The position numbers were made by a program, and so were the translations under genes. From Strigamia acuminata (lineage: Eukaryota; Arthropoda; Chilopoda; Geophilomorpha; Linotaeniidae), in NCBI GenBank assembly GCA_949358305.1, contig OX442318.1:9224501-9288500 (forward strand): DNA of 64,000 nucleotides, in the 5' to 3' direction. This document shows positions 20,941 to 32,400 of the stretch, piece by piece. The notes beneath the pieces are model-generated. The model worked only from the letters and a program-made list of their open reading frames with translations, did not search any database and was not told the DNA's origin. Within the stretch, counting starts at the first letter, position 1, and each line of letters starts with the position of its first letter.

Positions 20941-23900
20941 TACTCACACCATCTGGTGATGACGCACCGAACAATATCTTCGACACTAATAAATCCTTCA
21001 ACGACCAGTGCACTGTTTACCAAATCCTCCCAACTATTACAAAGTGCCATTTCGTAATGGCAAATAAAGCATTATAACTTTTTTATTCCGGCCCGACTTT
21101 CCCTTTAACGAGGATAAAACTTCTTTAGCTTTATTTTCCACCTATTACTTGCACTGGTGGATCCGGGTAATTGAATATCAACTTGCAATATAAAGTTATA
21201 GTGCACCGCATACCAAGCTTTTAATCAGCTCGTTTTCAAACCACATTATCTCGGCTTCTACAGCTGGTTCCTCTTCAGCTCAAAGATCTACATTCAATGG
21301 CCCCCCCTGTCCCTTTCATCCAACACTGTCTCTCTTTCTCTCTCTCTCTTCTTTTCATTTGATTGTGCTACTTTATCAACTCCCAAAAAGATGAAGTGTA
21401 ATCAGAACGGCGTATCTAGGCAACAAAACGCCACTGAAGCTCAGCCAGAACAATGTGGCCATGGCAGAACTTGTGTGTATAGAAATGTGGAAAAGTTTTT
21501 TTTGAGGATGAGAAGAAAAAAATTTTTTGGAATAATTAATCTTCTATTCTTCGGTTTTAATCAGAAAATGGTTTGGTTAAAGGGAAAGAAGGAGAGACAA
21601 AAGGCGGCGTGTGTGTGGAAAAAAAGGAAGTGTTTATACTGAAGGCCTTTGGGGCTGCAAAGTCAACTGCAAGTTAAAAGTTTCCGAGGCAGAAAAGAAA
21701 TAGCTCATTGATTTTTTACTTAAAAGTCGATGAATCTAGAGATACTCAATATCGTTCGAGAAGGCAGAGGCCAATAAAAAAGACAGTTCAATTTATGTTG
21801 TTATTACTTTAGTTCGAAACTAAATGGCAGGAAAAATACCATCAAGCTAAAATGGGGCAATTCAATAAACTACATTTCTTCGACGAATTAAATTTGACAA
21901 TCTTCATTCGCTTTTTATTTTTTATTTTATTTTATTTTATTTTTTTTTAGAAAAGAGTGGTTGCAATGTTATAATAACTAGAAGCTTTTGGTTTCTATTT
22001 TCGTCACTGGCTGTAGGAGGGTCAATCGTGGTGTCAGTGCCTAGCAAATTCCACTCCACTCGACTCTTTAAGATATTCACCAGCTTAAGACAACAACAAC
22101 AGCAAATATAAAGCAAAATTTAAAAACAAAAAAGAGAGGGATTATAGAACTGTAATAAATAATTCTTTTTATAATTAGCGGGTATTCGGGCCGGGCGGAT
22201 ATTTGAAAAATCGCCGAATCAAGTCATAACTATAACATGTTATAGATTGACACAATAATGCTTCAATGCTAAATTTTCATTGCGATTCGTCAACAGTTGT
22301 GCTCGCTACGATTTTTCGAAAAATAGTTGTTGTTAACCCCTTTACATAGCTCCATTACGCCTTTTTTTGAGGGCCTTGGAGACCCATACATCCAATTTAG
22401 AAAAGTTTCCTGGGATATAGACGGTCTCAAATCTGTTTAGTTTTTAATTTTATCTCATTCTATTTACAAGTTATGAGAAATATTGTAAATTGTCACTTTT
22501 TGGAGTTTTTAATTTTTTTCTCTTTAACTATTCATTTTTTTCCAAAAAACTTTTAACGAAAGGATAGCTCTAACAATCCTTTAAATCCTCCTAAAACCAT
22601 TTTTACTTGTGAGAAATAGTTTCTGATAAATTTCAAATATTAAAAGTTTCAAAAATAGGAATATGCCATTATTTTGGCAAGGAGTTGTACATGTGATGAA
22701 ATGAGGAATGTATAATATGCACGTGATGAAATGAGGAATAAACCATTGTCATTCTGGACCCAAAAAAAAGTTTAATCTGATAATGTTTTTGAGAAAAAAA
22801 AAATTAATTAAAAAATTAAAAAAAAATGCAACAGTTAAAAAGTAAATAATACGAACAAAAAAGCCGTATTTGAACATTAATTCAATTGATCCTAAAGCGG
22901 ATGCCATTTTGTCTTCATCACCAATAATACCACAAAAGAATTCTCAGGAAACCCTCTAAGTAATTTTTTCTTCTATTTTGGCTCCTGAAGCAGTGGACAG
23001 CATTGGGTAAACGAAGATTTATTACATAGGAAGTTTGAGTCAGCTGTTAGGGTATTTTTTATATGGCCAGTCTCTTTCATCCTATGAGCACAACAAAAGG
23101 AGGAGGAGGAAAAAAAAAACAATGACATAAATAAAATAAATAAATAAAATGGAAAAATAGGTACTCGTTATGCTTACCCAGCCCTTGCCTGAATTTTATT
23201 TTATTTATTCAGCTGTCGGATATGTTTATCGTGCTTCATTTTTACTTTAGCATAGCATTTCCAGTGGCGACACTTATTGAATGCACAAACTCCAGCCTGG
23301 AGTTGCAGAAATAAAAATAAGAAATAAATCCGGCGATAACCATTGTGTGCAAATTTAGTAATCCAATTTTTTTTTTCAAGGATTGATGGTATAGGACAGT
23401 TTACAACCCCAATCCAATTTCAATTTTATCGAATTTCAATTTATAAGCAAAAATTTAATAAAAAAAAATAAAAAGTATAGCCGGCATTCAAAAAGTGATT
23501 TATTCGCTAAAAATTGCACAATTAGTGTGAAATTTATTCTAAAATTTCGAGTCAACAAGTTTAATTTATGTGCAAACGGTAGCATTAAAAATAAATTTGC
23601 AAACTTAGGTTTTCGAACTAAACTATCGGTTGCACCGCTCGATCGTATCTTAGGCCGGTCCTGAGACAAGCAATAAGAAACATCATTTATTTGTTATTCA
23701 TACAATTAATATTTTGCTTCATATCTTATCAAAATTTACTACTACGAAAAGTGACTTGCAGAGAAGCACGCCTGGCTTTCGCAGGAGTGATACAACGTCG
23801 TAAGTCATTAAATACACTCAGGAATATTCACAGATTTCATAGAAATAAATGTAAAATAAATTAGCAGATTACATCTTTCTGATATCCCCATCACTTAGCA

Positions 23901-25122
23901 CAGGTGTAGACAGACAAGAACAAACATTTGAAACAATTTTCTTAGTATTAGGCCTATAATTAAATTTAATACTTCAACACCAGCTGCTGCTTGCCGTTAA
24001 ACCAGTGACTATACTTGACATTTAATTGATTTTTATATCAAATTTTTTTTATATATATATATATATATAAATATAGATATTACAAAAAAATAAAAAAATA
24101 AAGTATTAAAACTTTACAAGGTCTAATCACTGACCATTTTGAGTGATGATGGGTATTGTGCAAGGCGCCAGCAAACACCAAACAGTATTTAATGCTATGA
24201 GGAAAACTAATAATGTTTATGGTCATCTGCTCGAGTATAAAATATTTATTGCCTACACCCGTAATTGGCAGTTTAGTGCGATATGTGTGTAGGGTCCCGT
24301 TCTGTATATTAAAATGGGCACTTAAACTATAAATCACAACATCATGCAATCAAATAATAAAGAGGGGGAAAAGTCGATTTCTAAATGCGTTCAATCATGC
24401 TGAATGGAAATTTTTTAAATTTTGTTTCATTATATAAATTAAAAACTCCATTAATTTTTTTTTTTGTTTTTTTTCAAAAGCGAGAAAAATGATGAAATTG
24501 TTATCAGATTAATGTCTCAATTTTGATGAATATTAAGAAAAAAATTAAATGAAAAGAGAAGAAAAGAGGATCAGGAAAACTGGTGATGACAAATGAGTTT
24601 AATCGGTGAAAACAAACCAGAAAAAAAAATTAGATTAAAATATATCAATCGATCTAAAAACAAGGAAGAAAAAGGAGATGGAAAAAAAAGTAGCATTTTG
24701 GATGAGCGAGTTTGATAATTAAAAAATTTTCATACAATTAAAAGAAAACCATCTCTTGATGAAATCCTTGTTAATTCGACTCCACTTCGTGCTTAATCAA
24801 CATTTCCTTGTTCATTTTTTGTCTATGAAAAATAATATTAAAAATTAATATTGAAAACAAAAATTCACAACTCATTAAACGTTCATTTTGTTTGTATAAC
24901 TCTTGAAGGTCTTGAAATCTTTTTGTAAACAAGAGTTTATGATCAAACAGCTAATTGAGAGTTTTTTTTCTTTTATTCCATTAAATTATAATTTAAAAGT
25001 CAGAAAATGTTTGCCAGTAAATAAAAGCGCATGTGACCACCAAACTCTACACAGCCTGGCAACTAACCTCTTAATTGGAATAAATTAGTCTGTACTCCAA
25101 ACCGATACAACGTAGTCCTAAC
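20941..25122. other. Non-coding AT-rich region
   Basis: No gene is seen. It includes a CT-rich microsatellite (~21325-21353), TTTTA runs (~21920-21945), a 20-base motif repeated twice 37 bp apart (ATGTGATGAAATGAGGAAT-like, ~22692 and ~22729) and an AT dinucleotide run (~24048-24068). The open frame 23436-23669 (- strand) has no recognisable domain. Confidence 0.5.
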
Positions 25123-25456
25123 TCCAATTGGTTGAGCCGTATCACTGGTGTAGTGGCACAAAAGAGTAGCCCATAACACCAGAATTGTTATCTAACCAGG
25201 CAAAACAACCAATAAAAAACTAAACCTTTGTTTACCTGCCAAAAGAAACCAACAAACTATGCTAACATTCTTTGATTGATTAAAAGGGGGAAAAAGCATA
25301 TTTTAGCAAATAAAATACACATTTTATTACCAAATAAATAAAATCCATCATTCTAATCACTTTTTACACTGAAATTCATTGAAAATAAACAGAACCACTT
25401 TTCCGCTTAGTAGAGCACAGTCCACAGTTAGGCTTAATCCGGCTCAACTAATTGGG
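25123..25456. mobile_element. MITE, copy B of the 17821 family
   Basis: Terminal inverted repeats are CCAATTGGTTGAGCCG and CGGCTCAACTAATTGG (one mismatch). The interior matches 17821-18115. About 334 bp with no coding capacity. This copy defines the ends that copy A has lost. Confidence 0.78.
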
Positions 25457-25567
25457 AAATAGGACAACGCTCAGAGTATAGTGGCTATTTTTCGAACCAA
25501 AATTAATCGGTTTGTTCGATCCGGTTGCAGTTTCGAAAAACAGTTTCAATCTCTGTCCCAGCATGGA

Positions 25568-25785
25568 CCAAGGATAACATGGACACGTATTCACATGTTC
25601 AGAGCGTTTTGCCACCGATGGAGCCACATAATACATAGCCGCATTGTATTCTGGGATGACAACAAGTAACAAACATGCTTAGTTGACAAGCAATGCATGA
25701 CACGTGATTGCCGTCATCCAATCAGCGCACAGAACAACGAATCAAAAGGAAATAACACGCGGATACGTGTCCATGTTATCCTTGG
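25568..25785 (-). mobile_element. Complete 218 bp MITE, CCAAGGATAAC family
   Basis: Perfect or near-perfect inverted ends: CCAAGGATAACATGGACACG at left and its inverse CGTGTCCATGTTATCCTTGG at right. It is the full-length copy of a family also present at 28859 (opposite orientation) and ~11230 (fragment). Non-coding. Open frames crossing it on both strands arise from its structure. Confidence 0.88.
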
Positions 25786-25795
25786 GGATGTACTA

Positions 25796-26091
25796 CATTT
25801 TAGCGATTTCATTTTAGCGATTTCATTTTTGCGACACACCATTTTAGCGAACGTGTCATTTTAGCGACACAAAACGGCACTAATACTATTACTAATTCCT
25901 AAGAAGGGCTAACAAGGGGGGGCTGCGCCCCCCTTGACCCCCCGCGAACCTAACCTTGCTGGTTTTTTGATGCAAACCACTTTTTTTAGCCGGCTTGTCG
26001 CGGTAAATCGTGTCGCTAAAACGTGATCACTAAAATGGGACTTTTTTGTTAAAAATCGTTAAAATGAGCGTCGCTAAAATGACTATAACCG
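25796..26091. mobile_element. Foldback-like element with TTTTAGCGA motifs
   Basis: ATTTTAGCGA-type motifs occur at least five times in the left arm. The inverse (TCGCTAAAAT) and close variants recur in the right arm. The arms surround a GC core (GGGGGGGCTGCGCCCCCC, then TTGACCCCCCGCGAACCTAA) that can form a strong hairpin and is shared with 49400-49445. No coding frame. The boundaries are approximate. Confidence 0.55.
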
Positions 26092-27298
26092 ATCCTTGGT
26101 TCGTCGTTCCAGGCAGCAATGCCTTCTGGGAACTCTGATTTTTTTGTGCACTAAAACAATCGCATTTGTCCGTGCACCATCACTGCCGGAAAGAATAAAA
26201 TTCTGCTTGCCTTAATGTTTCCGTGCATGTTGAACCGGAGTGTGTGTACCACACCACGTCATCACTGAATCCGCACGGAATCAAGCTATGTATTTGTATA
26301 GATTTAGCCTGGCCAAGTAGCTCGGTGAATGAATGCATAGAAAAGCAGTAAATTGGCAAACACAAGGTGAATTTGAGTGTCAGGCAACAAAATGGCCTCT
26401 AAATAATGGATCTTTTTCAAAGCGGTAGGAAGTGGGCCCCATGTTTGTAGGTCACAATGGGTGCGGTTTGTTGGCGATTCTCGGTGGACAAACAAGCGAG
26501 CTTTTGTTGTTAAAGGCTAAAAGGGAAAAGACCGGATGGGAAAAGGCTGGTGCTTCGATAACGCGCGCGCTGGTCTTGTTTCTCGTTCGACTGCCGACAC
26601 TGGCCGATCCATACGTCACGTATTCGTCCACTTCCTCCTCCATCAACGCCGAGGCGAGTTTGGTCAAAAGGGTCGAAGCAAATGGCTGTTGGTAAATAGA
26701 TAGCCCTGTCCTTCTCTACTATATCAATAGAAAAGTGCTGGCAACCAAAGTGGAAAAACCGATAAGAAAAGGACTGGACTGCCCGAGACTGCCCCATTTT
26801 CTCATTCGATCCACTCATCCAAAGTATAGGTCATTACTGCTAAATAAATGTTTCGAATTGTTTCAAATCATTCCTGCTACATTTTGAAAAAACTATATAA
26901 TAAAAAAAAAAGAATAAATAATGGAGAAATGAAATGAAATGAAATGTAAAGAAACATAAAATTTAAAAATATTTTAAAACAAAATAAATGAAATAAAAAA
27001 TAGTGAAAACAGGTAAAGCTGTACAGGAATATTAAAAAACAGGTAAAACAGAAGCAAAAAAATCAATAAAACACAAAAAAAAACATGAAAAAACAATCAG
27101 AAAATCAATAAAACATTACAGAAAAGTAAAAAAATAAAATCAAACAAAGAAGCAAAGAATTTATAAAATAAATAAAATAAAATACGGTGTACAGCATTGC
27201 CAGCGTTTTATACTTCTGGCGTTTTCAGTTTCAGTGTTTTTGTACTTTTTAATTTTTTTTTTTTAGCGTTTTTAATTTTAGCGATTTTAATTAATAAT
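26092..27298. other. Non-coding, with GC-richer island at 26420-26830
   Basis: 26420-26830 is GC-richer with several CG-containing hexamers (ACGCGCGCGC near 26560) and overlapping open frames of 71-102 codons on both strands, none recognisable. It may be a promoter, an untranslated exon or a relic. 26880-27180 is a run of A-rich AAATAAA-type simple sequence. Confidence 0.4.
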
Positions 27299-27790
27299 AG
27301 AGAGTTTGCGGGATGCATTTTTCCCTTACAGTTAAAGACTATACGATATAAAAATAGTGTAAGGAAAAAATGATAAATTAAGTTTTTGCGGGCTGCACTT
27401 TTCCCTTATCACTACGCTATTTCAGCCAACTACTGATAGTTAGTAATTTTGAGCCTAAAAATTCAATTTGGGGACGTAAATGTGCAAATTTCTGCATAAA
27501 ATTCCATTATTATGCCTATAAAGTATGGTTTTGTGCCTAAAATTTAATTTTGGGCCTCACTTAACATTCAATCTACCTACCTATGACTGATGTGTTTGAT
27601 CGGGACAACAAAATAATCGTCATTTGCAATGGGCGAAGCTAACAATATAGTGTTCTCAATTGTGATTGGCTGCGCTAGATTTTAATTTAGTGTTGAAAAC
27701 GATACACTAAAGATTTTTCCCTTACGATATGGCACTAAAATAGTGTAACGTGGCACAAAATAAGGGAAAAATGCCTCCCGCAAACTCTCT
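27299..27790 (-). mobile_element. MITE, AGAGAGTTTGCGGG family, copy 1
   Basis: Ends are AGAGAGTTTGCGGGATGCAT at left and the inverse at right. The core is the reverse complement of copies 2 and 3, sharing for example AACACTAAATTAAAATATAG and TGTTAGCTCCGCCCATTGCA with small changes. 492 bp, flanked by AAT on both sides. One end carries a second, internal version of the terminus (TTTTTGCGGGCTGCAC near 27383). No coding capacity. Confidence 0.88.
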
Positions 27791-28858
27791 AATAATAATA
27801 CTCCGTATATGTTTAAATAGTAAATATTAGAAAACAAACAGAAACAGAAAAGACAAAAAGAACTAAAACAACACATTAGATGAGTGCTTTGAAAAAGTTA
27901 TTAAAACTGGCTTTAATTCATTTCCACTTGTTAAAAACCTTTTTTTTGACAAATCATTATTCTGCCCACACACACACTTCGCCGGCAGGAATCGAGCTGC
28001 ACGAAATTTTTTAATTGGACTAATTGCAAAGAAAAAAATAATAATTGCTTTCCCATAAAGCAAAATTTAAAAAAAAAAAATTAAATCACCGTCCAGATTT
28101 CCGCAATGTGCATTACCTAAATCCGCTTAAATTTGTACAATTCGCGAAATAGGCTGAAGAATTCGCTTTTTATTCCACATGCGCGCGCATAATTCCATGT
28201 ACGATTTTCAAACAAGAAATAAAGAAGCTTTTTTTTTCTTTCTACCAATCCAACTCGAACACTTTAAAACGAAGAGCAAAAGTATAACCAAATCCCATGA
28301 CAATCACACTAGAATTCAATCATTCCAAGATTATTCAAGACATAAATTTTTCTTAAAAAAAAAAATAAAATAAAATTTAAAAGTTCCATCACCCACATTA
28401 AATTACAATACACGGATCTGATTAACTGCACGTGTCTAATCAAATATTCCAAAAAAAAAAATTTTTTTTTTCAAAGGAAATTTAAGATGAAAATTAATTG
28501 ACGGGCAACCAAGGTAAAACATGTGAAAAGAAAAAAAAATTAAAATTAAAGCATGCTTAATATTATGCCGAGCATAAAAAAAAAACTCAACTTTGCAGTT
28601 TGACTCTAAAGAAACGTTATTGTTCAGTCCTTCATCAATTATTCCATTAAAACCCTGATAACTTATTAAAACCTCCTACCAACAAATGCTCAATTATAAT
28701 TCCTCGTAAATCATGCATTAGAGAGTTGACATTTTTGCGTTAAAATAAACTTGGATGATTCTAAGCTCTTAATTATAATAGAATGATCTTTTTAAAACTG
28801 AATAGCGTTATTGTAGCCATGCCGTAGTTTTCAAAAATAACAGATGTACAATCATGAA
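27791..28858. other. Non-coding AT-rich stretch
   Basis: Homopolymer A and T runs and no convincing frames. An open stretch with a TTTTTTTCTTT tract at ~28220 is not gene-like. No known repeat is recognised. Confidence 0.5.
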
Positions 28859-29060
28859 CCAAGGATAACATGGACACGTATCAGTGTGTTATTTCCTATT
28901 GATTCGTTGTTCTGTGCGTTGATTGGATGACGGCAATCACGTGTCATGCATTACTTGCCAATTAATCACGTTTGTTACTTGTTGTTGTCCCAGAATACCG
29001 TGCGGCTATATATTATGTGGCGCCATTGGTGGCAAAACACTCTGAACGTGAACGAGACAA
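28859..29060 (+). mobile_element. MITE, CCAAGGATAAC family, right end replaced
   Basis: Starts CCAAGGATAACATGGACACG and follows the reverse complement of 25568-25785 closely through to TGGCAAAACACTCTGAACGTG. It then stops where the 20 bp minisatellite begins. The expected right terminal repeat is absent. Confidence 0.85.
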
Positions 29061-29280
29061 AAATGGCTGTTTTTCGTCAAAAATGGCTGTGTTTCGTCAA
29101 AAATGGCTGTTTTTCGTCAAAAATGGCTGTTTTTCGTCAAAAATGGCTGTTTTTCGTCAAAAATGGCTGTTTTTCGTCAAAAATGGCTGTTTTTCGTCAA
29201 AAATGGCTGTTTTTCGTCAAAAATGGCTGTTTTTCGTCAAAAATGGTCGTTTTTCGTCAAAAATGGTCGTTTTTCGTCAT
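29061..29280. repeat. 20 bp minisatellite, 11 units
   Basis: Eleven head-to-tail units of AAATGGCTGTTTTTCGTCAA. Unit 2 has one T-to-G change and the last two carry GGTCG instead of GGCTG. The array begins where the MITE at 28859 is cut off. Three open frames run through it because the unit lacks stops in several frames. They are artefacts. Confidence 0.95.
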
Positions 29281-29312
29281 TGAAGCGTTACAAAATGTAA
29301 CGTTTCGGGAGT

Positions 29313-29432
29313 GTTTCGCACTCCAATTCTGTACATTCCTTTCATTGTTTAATTGTGACGCACGTCATGCACGTCGCGTTCTCGTGACGTTACGAGATCG
29401 CGTACAGCGCCAACTGTACTTTTATGCAAATT
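29313..29432 (+). repeat. Interspersed repeat fragment shared with 41452-41562
   Basis: GAGTGTTTCGCACTCCAATT, later TTGTGACGCA, GTACAGCGCCAACTGTAC and TTATGCAAATTA, correspond in order to GAGTATCTTGCACTCCATTG, TTGTGACGCA, GTACAGCGCCATCTACTG and TTATGCTAATTT at 41452-41562. A hairpin GTTACAAAATGTAAC lies just upstream at ~29287. The class is unknown. Confidence 0.55.
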
Positions 29433-32400
29433 AAAGTCCATTCATGCAGATATTCATACAACGACTGCCTCGTGTTCAATTCCACCCAACAATATCCAAT
29501 TCCATCCGATACAATCCAAGCACAGAACACACCAGTTTCAACCACATTTTGACAATTTTGGACGGAACCAGTTATTTTTTCAAATTTCCAGGTTCCCGAT
29601 TCAGTAATTTTTCATTTGGTTTCTCGTACCGAAACCCTATGGTTCATGGTACACCCACTCCCACCGTGGGTTTAGTTTTTGGGGATTTTTGTGGCTGTTT
29701 TTGGTGTCCATTCTGCTTATAAAAACATCAAATACAGTAAGAACAGAAACTTTGATTGCACTTACTGAATTGTGACTTAGAATCGTTTTTAATTAATTCT
29801 AGAGTTTGACAGATTTAATATGTGGCAATTATGGTATCCGGCATTTGGCAGAAAAACACAAAACTGATTGATTAGTCAATCAATTTTGCCACACAACTTG
29901 TGAAAAGGAAGAATATTTTGTAATAAATTTGACCAAATCGAGCGGATAGAAATTGCTTTGCGTTCAACCGACCGAAGCTTATCTTAAACAGCAGACTGAG
30001 ACCATTTCCTGGACACACAAACTAGTTGAACTTCTAAGCAAATTTTCAACTCCACAAACAGAATTTACCTAAAAAATTACACAAAAAAAAAATTACACAA
30101 GAAAAATAAAAATAAAAAAACCTCAATTTTGATTGCCACATCCACATTTCCACTCCAAAAACCAAATAACTAAAAACACATCAACTTTATTTCATTTTTT
30201 CATTTCCACATATAAAAAAGAAAATTGAAATCATCCCCCAAATCCCCAATACAAAAAAAAAAAGAAAAAAAAAATTATGCATTTCATTCCTCCGCCATCC
30301 ATAGCTATCAATTATACTTAACTTGGCTTCTCCAAATTGCAAATAGGTGGCAATACTATTGAAATGCACAAACGACTTCCTTATTATTACGAGCGTGTGT
30401 TCAAATCCATTAGGAAGAGAAGAACTTGCCTCCCTCGCTCCTCTCTTTGCTCCCAGATCCAATTCCGTGTCCTCGTTGCATCAGTAATGACTCCAACTTA
30501 GAGTGTCTCTCTCTGCCTCCAGTCGAGTCTCAATTTTTATTATTCTTCTGCAAGAACTTGAGTTTGTATTACAGTTTCCAAAAAGCTGATTGTATAATCT
30601 CGCTTCCCAGCAAAAAGGATGAAGAAAGGAAGAAAAAAAAAATGGCGTTTCACATTGCACCAAGAACAAAGAGCTCGATAACATTTGCCAGTAAAAGTAT
30701 CCGAAGAGGATTCCGTAGTTATGGAAACGAGTTGGGAATATTGGCATCATTCCAAGCGTGGTGTGGTCAATGTCCTCCATCGATACCCGAAGCATCGACA
30801 TCGAATTGTGTGTTCTATACACAATTATCGCTAATCTGTATTTACTCTTCTCTTGTTGGATCTCCTTGTAAGTTGGAAAACGGGAGGAAACTAATTCCAC
30901 TGGTCGGTGGCGGGCGGCACTGATTGATAACATCGCTGCAACGCCAATTGCCAGGAGATTGTTGGGTGGGCGGTGGACTTTGATTAGATGCGTGCGCAAT
31001 CGCCAATTCTAGTCCCATCACTCGGTGGCTCGTCATTAACACCATTTGTTTTGTGGATGTTGTTGTTTCAGTCGTGTTTTTTGTTTTGGAAAGCGCAGTC
31101 GCACTCAGCGGGTTGTCTTGCGTATGTCTTGGAAAAGCCGGTAGAATTCTGGTGTAGTTTGATGGGTTGTGGAAGATTGTTGAGGAGAGACAAAAAAACT
31201 AAACCATACCGTATAAGAGTTACTACGGAAGTCCCGTTACAATTTTATTTTACGTTAAAGTTGCTGAGCAGCAGATGGCGCTATTACAAAACTATCTTCA
31301 TAGAATATAACGCTACAATAAATTCGAAGTACCAGACCATAAGATCGACCCCAAATTTATCAGTCAATTTTTAAGAAAAAAATATTTTTTGGACGAAAAG
31401 ATGCAAAGAGAGGCAATTTTTATAAAACAAATACAGTACTGCCTCGTATTAACGCCGGGTTAAAAAAGGGACCAGGACTCGTTTAAACCGGAAGTTGAAA
31501 CACACGCATTCATGTCAAGTTAAATAAAAGCCTTTAAAAATGCATCCGCAAAATACAGTCTTCTGTATTTTGCGGACGGAAATATGATGGGAATATGACT
31601 TTCCATACATGAACTTTCCATACACATTTCCACTATGCGGAAAGACGATCATTTACAGCTGTATTTCCATTATACTTTCCATATGGAAATCTCAATTTTT
31701 TTGCAGATATCTGCTTTTGCTGTCTTTAATGTTCCATAATCAGAATAAACAGCAAAAACAGCAATAAACGTAAAGTGCGTTCAACTTTTTATTACTTTCT
31801 TCCATTTTGTTCATTTTGGTCAGCGAATATGACGTAAAAAACGTCATCGCTTGCAAAAGGAAAGTGTCAAACGGTACTTTAGCAAAAGGGATCGATGGGG
31901 TCACTTTTCTTCCTTTTCTATTTTCATTTAGAGATAGTGATACGATCTGCAAATGCATCATACATTAGTCATTACATTAATATTTGACAGGACACTCCTA
32001 AAAATAAGATGCGTTTTAAAACGTAAATTAACAGAAAGTTATTTATTTATTTACCTGGTTGTCTTATACAACGATTTAGTGCGTTCATTCAAAAGTATCG
32101 TATTTTGTGGACGATAAGACGCATTGAACCATAAGACACACCCAAACTTATCGGTCAATTTGAATATTTCTCCCTCACTTTAAGATTGAATTAGTTAAGT
32201 ATTTTAGTAGAATTAGTTTTTGTAGATGTAGGATAAGTCCCGTTGCGGCATCAACGTTAAGGAATATTATTTGTTTGCTAACGAGAATATTCTGGCTCGT
32301 TACATAACCAAACTTAGTCTACAACTACTGAAAGAGTTATCAGCATGTATGTTTAAATATTAATTTTCCCAAAGTTCTCATAATTAAATTCATTTTCTCC

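Noticed and set aside
28946-29434. Open frames rich in KMAVFRQKW/FFVKNGCFSS repeats
   Set aside because: They are translations of the 20 bp minisatellite. All three frames stay open because the unit has no stops.
30426-30999. Overlapping 165- and 172-codon frames on both strands
   Set aside because: No domain, low-complexity stretches, and mutual overlap. No splice or promoter evidence.
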